Of a DNA stretch of 22,764 bases, positions 1 to 6,057 are shown one piece after another (position 1 is the stretch's first letter; every line of letters starts with the position of its first letter). Both the position numbers and the translations under genes were made by a program. This stretch comes from Brevundimonas sp. (lineage in GTDB: Bacteria > Pseudomonadota > Alphaproteobacteria > Caulobacterales > Caulobacteraceae). The notes beneath the pieces are model-generated. The model was not told where the DNA came from. It saw only the letters and a list, made by a program, of their open reading frames with translations, and searched no databases. Where the stretch lies: the NCBI RefSeq assembly GCF_003248455.1, contig NZ_QFNM01000040.1:1-22764 (forward strand), read 5' to 3'.

Positions 1-112
1 AGCTGCGCGGCTCGGCCTGTTGCTCACCCCACGCTGCGAGGCGTAACTAACCCAAGGACTCTGGTCGCCGCTGGATGAAAACTCAGAGGCACGTCACCAG
101 CCCGGAGGTCAT

Positions 113-847
113 TTGAGCCAGCACACCATCGTCTTCGATCTCGAAACCGTCCCTTGCACGGAGACCCTCGCCCGCCACCACGGTCGCGATGCCCTCACCG
201 ACGATGAGGCCGTCGAAATCCTCGGCGAAAAGTTTCCGAAGCTTCCGCTCCACAAGGTCGCTGTTCTCGCTGCGCTGATCGCAGAGCGGATCGACGGCGT
301 TTGGCGCGTCCAGTCGCTGGGTGCCCCCCACATTGGCGAGCGGAGTGAGGTCGATCTGATCTCGGCATTCGCAGCCCGCGTGGACAGCCTCCGACCGACG
401 CTGGTGACCTTCAACGGCAATGGGTTCGATCTGCCCGTTTTGAGGTATCGGGCGATGGTCAACGGGATCGCTGCATCGGGTCTGACCTCCCGCCCCTACT
501 TCAAGCGCTATGATCAGGCCCACGTCGATCTGTGTGACGAACTTGCCAGCTTCCAGTCGAACGCCAAGGCATCGCTGGATGACCTTTGCAAAATGATGGG
601 ATTGCCCGGCAAGCCCGATGGGATTGATGGCTCAAAGGTCTGGGAGCACGTCCGAGCCGGGCGCATCCAAGAATGCGCCGACTACGGAGAGACTGATGTC
701 GTGAATACCTACCGCGTCTGGCTCCGCTACGAACTCTTTCGTGGTGCTATCACGCCGGAACAGATGTCAGAGAGCGAAGCTGACCTCACTTCGTTTATTC
801 GGGCACGTTTGGCTGAACGGCCGCACCTTGCATTCCTCGTGGCGTGA
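113..847 (+). CDS. PolB-like 3'-5' exonuclease (DEDDy fold)
   Basis: This 244-residue protein resembles the stand-alone 3'-5' exonucleases related to the proofreading domain of family B DNA polymerases. Motif Exo I is FDLETVP (D9, E11). Exo II is NGNGFD (D106). Exo III is Y191-x3-D195, which gives the full DEDDy metal-binding set. Such enzymes remove nucleotides from DNA 3' ends, probably in repair. The start is a TTG; GGAGG at 104-108 lies four bases upstream, and no in-frame ATG fits the Exo I motif better. The gene stands first in a repair-rich stretch, with an XRE regulator and SRAP downstream on the same strand. The family assignment is firm; the in vivo substrate is unknown. Confidence 0.85.
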   Translation: MSQHTIVFDLETVPCTETLARHHGRDALTDDEAVEILGEKFPKLPLHKVAVLAALIAERIDGVWRVQSLGAPHIGERSEVDLISAFAARVDSLRPTLVTFNGNGFDLPVLRYRAMVNGIAASGLTSRPYFKRYDQAHVDLCDELASFQSNAKASLDDLCKMMGLPGKPDGIDGSKVWEHVRAGRIQECADYGETDVVNTYRVWLRYELFRGAITPEQMSESEADLTSFIRARLAERPHLAFLVA

Positions 848-891
848 CGCTCTTCGGCACTGATCGCAACTCGCGGATTGGTTGAGCGGAA

Positions 892-1251
892 GTGTCGCGC
901 TATACGCGAACAATGCCTACAAACGTCGCATCAGAGATCGATCTCCAAATCGGAAAGACTGTCCGCACCCGTCGTGAGAATGCCGGGTTGACACAGGCCG
1001 ATCTCGGTCACGCAATAGGCGTCACCTTCCAGCAAGTTCAGAAATATGAGCGGGGCACGAACCGGGTCTCGGCCGCTGCTATGGTCAGGGTTGCCGAGGC
1101 TCTCAAGTGCAGCGTTGCGGACCTCTACGACGATCCCGATCCAAGCGGCAGCAGCGTATCCGAGCGCACGATCCTCAAACTCTGGGGGAAGCTTCGAGAG
1201 GCTGAACGCGATGCGGTAGTTGCAATGATCCGCGAGTTTGTGAAGCGGTAA
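892..1251 (+). CDS. XRE-family helix-turn-helix regulator
   Basis: This 119-residue protein carries a Cro/C1-type helix-turn-helix at about residues 20-75. The segment LTQADLGHAIGVTFQQVQKY is typical of alphaproteobacterial XRE regulators. The C-terminal tail is short and helical and may mediate dimerisation. The GTG at 892 was chosen because GAGCGGA stands just upstream; an ATG at 913 would drop seven residues and has no visible ribosome binding site. The stop codon overlaps the start of the SRAP gene by one base (TAATG), so the two are probably translationally coupled. It likely regulates its own operon or element genes, but no operator could be assigned. Confidence 0.85.
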   Translation: MSRYTRTMPTNVASEIDLQIGKTVRTRRENAGLTQADLGHAIGVTFQQVQKYERGTNRVSAAAMVRVAEALKCSVADLYDDPDPSGSSVSERTILKLWGKLREAERDAVVAMIREFVKR

Positions 1252-1895
1252 TGTGCGGGCGGTTTGAGACAACCGGAAAGTTCACATGGGCCGAAATCCA
1301 CAAGGCTCTCTCGACCATTGCGCCCGTCACGACTCCACCTCTGAACCTCCAACCCGACAACGATGTTCGTCCCACGACCATTCAAGCTACTGCACGGCTG
1401 GAGAGCGACGGCTGGGTGGTCGAAAAGATGCGCTGGGGCCTCGTGCCCTTCTGGCGGTCGGGCAAGCCCCTCAAGGACACGGATAAGGGCAAAGACGATG
1501 GCTTCAAGCTCTCGACCTTCAACGCACGATCCGAGACCTGCGCTGGCACCTCCACCTTCCGTGAGGCGTATGCCAAACGCCGCTGCATCATTCCTGCCAG
1601 CGCATGGTTTGAATGGACCGGCGAGAAGGGAGCGAAGATCAAGCACCGCTTCGCTCGGGCAGATGGCGATCTCCTATGGTTCGCGGGCTTGTGGGATCAC
1701 GTCATCACACCTGATGCTGGCGAGTTCGGATCGTTCACGATCCTCACCGGACCCTCGGCTGGATGGCTGGGCGATTATCACACGCGGGCGCCGATGATCC
1801 TCGATCAGCATGATTGGGAGGCGTGGCTGGACCCCACCGCAGAAGCTCGCGACCTGTTTGCGGCAGTGCGTCCTGAACGGTTTGTGGTCGGCTGA
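1251..1895 (+). CDS. SRAP/HMCES (YedK-like) abasic-site-protecting protein
   Basis: This 214-residue protein is a member of the SOS-response-associated peptidase family. These proteins cross-link to abasic sites in single-stranded DNA through their second residue, shielding the site during replication. Active-site residues match E. coli YedK: C2 directly after the initiator Met, N91 in the FNARSET motif, E121 in the WFEW motif, and H177 in YHTRAPMIL. The length is near the family norm. The start is fixed because C2 must become N-terminal and because ATG overlaps the stop of the XRE gene. Its place close to umuDC and a UDG-like gene suggests work on damaged element DNA. The family is certain; the role in this element is inferred. 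Confidence 0.93.
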   Translation: MCGRFETTGKFTWAEIHKALSTIAPVTTPPLNLQPDNDVRPTTIQATARLESDGWVVEKMRWGLVPFWRSGKPLKDTDKGKDDGFKLSTFNARSETCAGTSTFREAYAKRRCIIPASAWFEWTGEKGAKIKHRFARADGDLLWFAGLWDHVITPDAGEFGSFTILTGPSAGWLGDYHTRAPMILDQHDWEAWLDPTAEARDLFAAVRPERFVVG

Positions 1896-1896
1896 T

Positions 1897-1926
1897 TTGA
1901 TGACGACCAACACAGTTTGCGATATT
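1897..1926 (+). promoter_or_regulatory. Possible promoter giving a leaderless transcript
   Basis: TTGATG at 1897-1902 and GATATT at 1921-1926 are separated by 18 bases and could be a sigma-70 -35/-10 pair. The -10 ends seven bases before the ATG at 1934, so transcription would begin at or next to the start codon. No Shine-Dalgarno sequence precedes that ATG. Each hexamer matches the consensus at four of six positions, so this is tentative. Confidence 0.3.
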
Positions 1927-1933
1927 GCGACCC

Positions 1934-2149
1934 ATGGTTTCGTTCGACGATCTCGCCGCCGGTAGCGACATTCACATCGTGGTTCCGCTGACGGGAGCAA
2001 TCCTGATTCAGCCTCGGCCAGACTGTGAGGAAGAGTTCGATACGCTCGTCGCGCACCTCTACGAGGTTGAGGATCGCGGGTTCGCCATCTTCCCGAAGAT
2101 GGGGCCAGCCGGGTTCTATGCGTCGGCCGAGGTCATGCGGCTGAACTGA
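1934..2149 (+). CDS. Hypothetical 71-residue protein, paralogue of the gene at 2476
   Basis: I do not recognise a named family. The protein aligns along its whole length with the 70-residue product of 2476-2688: both start M-[VI]-[ST]-F-x-D-L, share P-R-x4-E-x-EFD-x2-VA-x-L, then R-x-FA-x-FP, and end with Y-x2-AE-[VI]. This shows a conserved small fold and supports both genes as real. The ATG at 1934 was preferred to an upstream TTG at 1925 because it matches the paralogue's start. No ribosome binding site is visible; a -10-like sequence lies seven bases upstream. A strong hairpin follows the stop codon directly. Function unknown. Confidence 0.7.
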   Translation: MVSFDDLAAGSDIHIVVPLTGAILIQPRPDCEEEFDTLVAHLYEVEDRGFAIFPKMGPAGFYASAEVMRLN

Positions 2150-2366
2150 TCGCGCCGTCCGCCTGAAGGTTCGCGGACGGCGCGTTGTCGCCCGGCTCGT
2201 CCGATTTGGCGGCGCTAGATGCGCCACATTCGAGTTTAGCGGCACGGCGATCTAGGTCATCGCAATGCCCTTCAATAGCCGCGAGGGTCTGGGCGTCCGT
2301 TACCCAACGGGCCAGTGCGCGAAAGCGAACAGATTGTTCTCGTAGGCTTTTTACTTCAGGCGACAT
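2133..2366 (-). CDS. Hypothetical small helical protein (77 aa)
   Basis: The predicted product is a small charged helical protein. Its pattern, with a run resembling SVRFRALARWVTDAQTLAA near the start and DDLDRRAAKLE near residue 45, resembles small uncharacterised proteins common in alphaproteobacteria. The start at 2366 was chosen over an upstream ATG at 2438 because GGGAG stands just upstream of it. The last 17 bases overlap the end of the convergent gene 1934-2149, and its C-terminal codons contain the hairpin at 2151-2184. The low-complexity C-terminus (about residues 50-77) is therefore partly shaped by that hairpin. Function unknown. Confidence 0.6.
   Translation of the reverse strand: MSPEVKSLREQSVRFRALARWVTDAQTLAAIEGHCDDLDRRAAKLECGASSAAKSDEPGDNAPSANLQADGAISSAA
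2151..2184. terminator. Strong hairpin after the 1934-2149 gene
   Basis: CGCGCCGTCCGC at 2151-2162 is perfectly complementary to 2173-2184, giving a 12-bp GC-rich stem with a 10-base loop. It starts one base after the stop codon of the plus-strand gene. There is no U-run, only TTG, so termination would be of the U-poor type, or the hairpin may stabilise the mRNA end. On the minus strand it sits inside codons of 2133-2366. Confidence 0.6.
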
Positions 2367-2440
2367 GCTCTCCCAACCCCGAAACGAACTTGGGGTTCTG
2401 GCGCAGCTTGATCTTAATACGGAACGAAGCGCTGCCATAT

Positions 2441-2469
2441 TTGCATCACGCTCGCGCTACGCTTAAAAT
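2441..2469 (+). promoter_or_regulatory. Possible promoter giving a leaderless transcript
   Basis: TTGCAT at 2441-2446 and TAAAAT at 2464-2469 are 17 bases apart. The -10 differs from TATAAT at one position. It ends six bases before the ATG at 2476, so the transcript would begin at the start codon, and no Shine-Dalgarno sequence is seen. The arrangement mirrors that upstream of the paralogue at 1934. Confidence 0.4.
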
Positions 2470-2475
2470 TGTCGA

Positions 2476-2688
2476 ATGATTACATTCGCCGACTTGCAGA
2501 AAGATGGTGAGGTCTACGTTTCCCGCGAGCGTGACGGCTCGTGGACGATCCACCCGAGGCTTGGTTTCGAACAGGAGTTCGACCGGTTCGTTGCGTCCCT
2601 TCAGGACATGACGGTTCGCGACTTCGCGCTGTTCCCTCGGCTCGATGAAAACAAGCTCTACGACTGTGCCGAGATCATCCCCGTCTAG
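2476..2688 (+). CDS. Hypothetical 70-residue protein, paralogue of the gene at 1934
   Basis: This protein is a full-length paralogue of the product of 1934-2149. The shared core is P-R-x4-E-x-EFD-x2-VA-x-L, then R-x-FA-x-FP. The conserved aromatic and acidic residues suggest a compact alpha/beta fold, but I recognise no named family. The ATG at 2476 aligns with the paralogue's start; it has no Shine-Dalgarno sequence and follows a good -10 box by six bases. The gene ends four bases before the convergent umuC. The pair may come from duplication, with the minus-strand gene 2133-2366 now between the copies. Function unknown. Confidence 0.72.
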   Translation: MITFADLQKDGEVYVSRERDGSWTIHPRLGFEQEFDRFVASLQDMTVRDFALFPRLDENKLYDCAEIIPV

Positions 2689-2692
2689 CGGT

Positions 2693-3934
2693 CTACGCTC
2701 GCACTTCCATCAGTTCGGAGAACCGCGTCGTGTATCGAGGTGACCGATTGTTCGCCCGCGTGGACCACGGCGTCACCGGGCGTATCCCGCCCGGCCGCAA
2801 TGTCCCCCGTCCAAACTTCGCGTTCACGGCATCCAGCGCCGTCATCAGCTTCTCGGACTTGATCGGATCAACGGTAGGCAGGAGGTCACGGGGCGCATCA
2901 GCCTCGGCCTGAAGGTCCAGCAGGATCACCCCGGCCTTGGCGTAGCGCGTGTCAGGCTTCCACATCGACCGGCCCGCTGCGACGGCCTGACCGATGATCG
3001 CGAAACTGTCCGCAGTCGGCTCGATCTCAAACGAACGCTGGCCATTATACCAAGGGTCGCCGTTGTGCGGATGCGTGTGGAAGAACACCTGCATCGCGCT
3101 CGCTACCAGCCCATGCTTTCGACACTTCTCCGCAGCCCGTGCAGCGTGGGCAGCTAAAGCCTCGCGCATGTCCTTCCAAGTCTCGACTGGGCGCCCGAAC
3201 ATCCGCGTCACCGCCACCGTCTGTTTCTGATCGGGAGCAAGGGTCAGCGGAATGCAGGACACGCCGTTCAATTCTGCATGAGTCCGCTGCCCTGTGACGG
3301 TCATGATCTTCCTGACGCTGGCCGAAGAGAGCGCGGCAAACTGGTGGACCGTGTGGATGCCGAGGTTGTTCAGCTTTGTTTGGCTGGCCCCGCCCACGCC
3401 CCAGATTTCACCGATAGGCATTTCGGCAAACGCCTGACGCCGGGCGTCGAGGTCACTGAAGTCGGACACGCCGGTCGGCCCGCCCTTCGCGTGCTTGTTC
3501 GCCAGCTTCGCCAGCGTCTTCGTCGGCCCGATTCCGATGCAGGTTGGAATCTTGGTGACTTGGCGGACGCGATCTCGAACGCGGCGGCAGTAGTCCACCC
3601 TCGCGAACTGCGTCAGGTCCAAGAACATTTCGTCGATGCTGTAGGGTTCGACCCTCTGAAAACTCTCGGACAGAACCTCAAACACGCGGCGGCTCATGTC
3701 GCCATACAGAGCGTAGTTGGACGACTTCGCGATGATGCCCCGGAACTCCGGCTTGCGCTTCGACAGGTGCCAGACCTCGCCCATCTTCACGCCGAGAGCC
3801 TTGGCTTCCGCAGACCGCGCAATGGCGCAGCCGTCGTTGTTCGACAGCACGATCATCGGCTTACCAATCAGCGTCGGGTCAAAGGCCCGCTCGCACGAGA
3901 CATAGAAATTGTTGCCGTCAATCAGACCGAACAT
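2693..3934 (-). CDS. umuC: Y-family translesion DNA polymerase UmuC (Pol V catalytic subunit)
   Basis: At 413 residues this is close to E. coli UmuC (422). D6 in LIDGNNFY and D101-E102 in YSIDE are the catalytic metal ligands, and Y11 is the steric-gate tyrosine, all at E. coli numbering. The SNNDGC-x-IAR and NYALYGDMS segments are also typical of UmuC rather than DinB. The beta-clamp motif (QLNLF in E. coli) is degenerate here: the corresponding segment reads PRDLLP. The gene begins directly at the end of umuD (shared base 3934), so the two form an operon, expected to be LexA-controlled from the box at 4314-4328. The product copies past lesions with low fidelity and needs UmuD'2 as partner. 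Confidence 0.95.
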   Translation of the reverse strand: MFGLIDGNNFYVSCERAFDPTLIGKPMIVLSNNDGCAIARSAEAKALGVKMGEVWHLSKRKPEFRGIIAKSSNYALYGDMSRRVFEVLSESFQRVEPYSIDEMFLDLTQFARVDYCRRVRDRVRQVTKIPTCIGIGPTKTLAKLANKHAKGGPTGVSDFSDLDARRQAFAEMPIGEIWGVGGASQTKLNNLGIHTVHQFAALSSASVRKIMTVTGQRTHAELNGVSCIPLTLAPDQKQTVAVTRMFGRPVETWKDMREALAAHAARAAEKCRKHGLVASAMQVFFHTHPHNGDPWYNGQRSFEIEPTADSFAIIGQAVAAGRSMWKPDTRYAKAGVILLDLQAEADAPRDLLPTVDPIKSEKLMTALDAVNAKFGRGTLRPGGIRPVTPWSTRANNRSPRYTTRFSELMEVRA

Positions 3935-4308
3935 CAGACATCCGTCCGAACCAGCGCGGCGATCATGGCCCAGACTTCGGTCTCGTCAGAGACAGGTTCA
4001 GGAGCGTGATTGGATGGTTCTAGCCACCATTGCCCGTCCTTTTCCGTAAGGACCGCAAGCACGACATCGCCGTGCAAGAAGGCGACGCAGACCTTGCCAG
4101 ACCGTGGCTCCGCGTCGGTGTTGACCACGAGAATGTCGCCACCGTGGATGCCGCGCTTTCGCAGTCCCTCGCCTTTGACCCTGACTGCGTATCGCTGAGG
4201 CCGACGTAGCTCCAGAAGCTCAGCGAGATCGGGCACGCCTTCGATGTGGTCCTGTGCAGGGCTTTGGAAGCCCGTCGTCTCGTCGCCCTGATATGCCCTC
4301 TCGCTCAT
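3934..4308 (-). CDS. umuD: UmuD-like protein lacking the Ser/Lys catalytic dyad
   Basis: This 124-residue protein aligns with E. coli UmuD from its SPA motif to the end (GFQSPAQD against GFPSPAAD, then the GD-[IL]-L-[VI]-V core). Two features are unusual. The serine nucleophile (S60 in GDSM) is replaced by G48 in GEGL, and the general-base lysine (K97) is replaced by A85. The N-terminal arm before GFQSPA is only 12 residues, against 24 in E. coli, and has no Cys-Gly or Ala-Gly cleavage bond. The protein therefore cannot self-cleave by the known mechanism and looks like a pre-made UmuD'. The ATG at 4308 has no Shine-Dalgarno sequence, and an SOS box lies just upstream. The family is clear; the functional reading is inferred. 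Confidence 0.9.
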   Translation of the reverse strand: MSERAYQGDETTGFQSPAQDHIEGVPDLAELLELRRPQRYAVRVKGEGLRKRGIHGGDILVVNTDAEPRSGKVCVAFLHGDVVLAVLTEKDGQWWLEPSNHAPEPVSDETEVWAMIAALVRTDV

Positions 4309-4313
4309 AATGA

Positions 4314-4328
4314 GAACGTATGGGGAAC
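4314..4328 (-). promoter_or_regulatory. LexA/SOS box of the alphaproteobacterial type
   Basis: On the minus strand the sequence reads GTTC-CCCATAC-GTTC, a perfect match to the GTTC-N7-GTTC direct repeat bound by alphaproteobacterial LexA. It lies 6-20 bases upstream of the umuD start codon. LexA bound here would block transcription of umuDC. It is also 111 bases upstream of the divergent gene at 4439 and could affect that gene too. Confidence 0.85.
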
Positions 4329-4438
4329 ATTTGATTGGGGGGAAAGCAGTTTGGTTACATCTCCACAGGCGAGCGAGCCGTCAGCTACATTCTCTCAAGG
4401 ATTTTCGCGTAGGTTCACCAAGGCGGATGCAAGGAGCT

Positions 4439-4669
4439 ATGACGGTGGATCAGGCAAAGTTCGACGTCATCCGTGAAGCTGCCAAGGCCCGTAAATCGGC
4501 GCGCGAGGCGGCGGAAGCGGCCCCCATAGCCGTGTGGCCCGAAAAGTATGCGGCAATGGTAATGCGTGCGGGAGGCCCAGCAGACTATTTCGGGCCGTTG
4601 ACGGACATCAGCGTCGAAGACCTCTCAGCAGATCAGTCCAGTCAAGACGCAATTACGAAGCCCGCCTGA
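4439..4669 (+). CDS. Hypothetical protein (76 aa)
   Basis: This protein is divergent from umuDC. Its N-terminal half is a charged, alanine-rich helix (FDVIREAAKARKSAREAAEA), followed by PIAVWPEKYAAMV, a Gly-Pro turn and an acidic tail. AAGGAG at 4431-4436 precedes the chosen ATG with a short two-base gap; an in-frame ATG at 4427 would add four residues. The SOS box at 4314-4328 lies in its upstream region, so DNA damage might affect it. No family recognised. It runs toward the recombinase gene on the opposite strand, 75 bases away. Confidence 0.5.
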   Translation: MTVDQAKFDVIREAAKARKSAREAAEAAPIAVWPEKYAAMVMRAGGPADYFGPLTDISVEDLSADQSSQDAITKPA

Positions 4670-4744
4670 ACGACCGTCGCCAGAACCAACAAGGCAATCA
4701 ACCAAAGTTCCGCTCGATCACGCTTTGGATACATGGCCGTCCGT

Positions 4745-5323
4745 CTAAGCGACTGGCTGGCCCAATGCGGCACGGCCACCCGGCACCGTTCGATACAACG
4801 TGCTCGGCGCCACCCCCACCTGACGGGCGATCTCCGACATCGAAAGCTGATCGTCGGCCATCAGCGCCTTAGCGATTTTAAGCTTGGTCTCGTCCATAGC
4901 CTTGGGGCGGCCACCGAGACGACCACGGGCAATCGCGGCCTTCCGCCCGGCTTCACAGGCGAGACGTTTCTGTTCGACTTCATACTGTCCGAGCGCTGCC
5001 AAGGTGTGGACCGCAAGCCGACCGCTGGGTGTGGTGCTGTCGATGGCCTCGCTCAATGACTTCAGCCCGATATCGCGGCGGGTGAACTGATCGACGAGAT
5101 CGAGGATTTGGCGGACATCACGGGCGAGACGGTCGAGCCGCAGGACAACCACGGTATCTCCGGGCCGGGCGAAGTCGAGAAGCTCGGTTAGCTGCGGCCG
5201 ATCACTGCGGGTGCCAGATGCGGTCTCGATGAAGATACGTTCGCACCCTGCCCGCTCCAGCGCGTCGATTTGAGACTCGTGATTTTGCCCACGAGCCGAG
5301 CACCTCGAATATCCGATCAGCAT
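4745..5323 (-). CDS. Serine recombinase (resolvase/invertase family)
   Basis: This 192-residue small serine recombinase has catalytic S9 in YSRCSARGQ, arginines R62, R65 and R68 and D64 in the RLDRLAR motif, the long E-helix (about residues 100-130), and a C-terminal helix-turn-helix at about 145-178 (LSMSEIARQVGVAPSTLY). Length and domain order match Tn3-type resolvases and DNA invertases. GGA stands about five bases before the ATG. It could resolve co-integrates, resolve plasmid dimers, or invert a segment. The noncoding stretch upstream (from 5324) holds short inverted repeats and is the natural place for a res site, but I cannot define subsites. No transposase gene is adjacent. Confidence 0.93.
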   Translation of the reverse strand: MLIGYSRCSARGQNHESQIDALERAGCERIFIETASGTRSDRPQLTELLDFARPGDTVVVLRLDRLARDVRQILDLVDQFTRRDIGLKSLSEAIDSTTPSGRLAVHTLAALGQYEVEQKRLACEAGRKAAIARGRLGGRPKAMDETKLKIAKALMADDQLSMSEIARQVGVAPSTLYRTVPGGRAALGQPVA

Positions 5324-5901
5324 CCGTTTCCGAAAACCTCTGAAAGCTCCGCGTTGTCGGAGATAGATTTCAGGATACGGTATTCGGAGATTCTGTCATC
5401 CATATCTGATGATTAACGAGATACTTCCAGAGCCGGGCCGCGACCACTCCGAGAAGTATACCTTCTGCGAGACTGGAAACTGGCTGCGATCTGCTCACCC
5501 ATTTCTGGACGGGGCGTCACTGGCGCACCCACCCGGTCGCTTCGCGACCATCAGAAAGTTGGGGTCTCGACCGAAGGACATCGGAAGCCTCCGCTGTCGA
5601 ATGACGTGCTCGAACTGAAACGTAGCAGCCCAGCGATGTCGCCGACGCCTTCCGGCGCCGCCAGCAACTTCGAGATCGGCGAAGGCGGCCGATCTCTTCG
5701 TTGCCTTGCTTTCGCGTTGATCGGGGAAAGAGCCGGGTTCCTCGACCCCATCCAGTTCCCAATGGAGCGACTTGGCTTCGATAGGCCGAGCGGCCCTTCG
5801 CCGGGAGGCCGTGATCGAAGGCGAGGCGCCGTTGCGCGTAGCGCAGCGCAATGTATCCGCAGACAAGGATTGGAATGGCGCTCAAGCGCGTCACGCCAAT
5901 C
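5324..5901. other. Stretch without a convincing gene; short inverted repeats near the recombinase
   Basis: Nothing here is a secure gene. Next to the recombinase start are small inverted repeats: CTCCG-N6-CGGAG at about 5349-5364 and AGAAG-N5-CTTCT at 5452-5466. These might belong to a recombination site. A minus-strand reading frame of 123 codons (5495-5866) has a fairly GC-rich third position, but no recognised domain, no ribosome binding site that I could confirm, and competing frames on both strands. It may be a decayed gene. Confidence 0.4.
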
Positions 5902-5969
5902 CTCTAAAGAATATTAGAGTAATGATGTGACGGGGTGCGCCCGTGACGGCCTCTTTCGATCATTCGAAA
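5902..5969. repeat. Cluster of three inverted repeats
   Basis: Three perfect inverted repeats follow each other: CTCTAA-N6-TTAGAG at 5902-5919, ACGGG-N5-CCCGT at 5930-5944, and TTTCGA-N4-TCGAAA at 5954-5969. A direct repeat GTGACGG occurs at 5927 and 5943. The cluster leads into an AT-rich stretch before the ATPase gene at 6058. It could be an operator region or part of an origin; sequence alone does not decide. Confidence 0.5.
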
Positions 5970-6002
5970 CGCGATTAATAATGCAGTTCGGCCTATATCC
6001 GT

Positions 6003-6057
6003 TATAAGTAGAGATACAGCCGAAGGCATAGGGGTCTCGGCCCGGTTCTAATCTCTA
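6003..6057 (+). promoter_or_regulatory. -10 box and nested-hairpin leader before the ATPase gene
   Basis: TATAAG at 6003-6008 is a good -10 match, but no clear -35 is seen. Transcription from it would start near 6015. TAGAGAT (6009-6015) pairs perfectly with ATCTCTA (6051-6057), which abuts the ATG at 6058. Inside it GCCGA (6019-6023) pairs with TCGGC (6037-6041). No Shine-Dalgarno sequence is present. The two nested stems could control access to the start codon. If the transcript starts at 6015 the outer stem would not form in RNA. Confidence 0.35.

Noticed and set aside
2327..2398. Two GAAC-N5-GTTC inverted motifs (2327-2339 and 2386-2398) that look like SOS boxes
   Set aside because: The spacing and inverted orientation resemble the Firmicute form, not the alphaproteobacterial GTTC-N7-GTTC form, and one lies inside coding sequence. 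GAAC-N4-GTTC at about 2568-2579 is also inside a coding region.
3278..4009. A 243-codon plus-strand open frame
   Set aside because: It is antisense to umuC, which has all its catalytic motifs, and the translated sequence has the His/Arg-rich look of a shadow frame.
5495..5866. A 123-codon minus-strand frame in the gene-poor stretch
   Set aside because: Third-position GC is coding-like, but no domain, no ribosome binding site and several equally long competing frames are present. It is mentioned only as a possible remnant.
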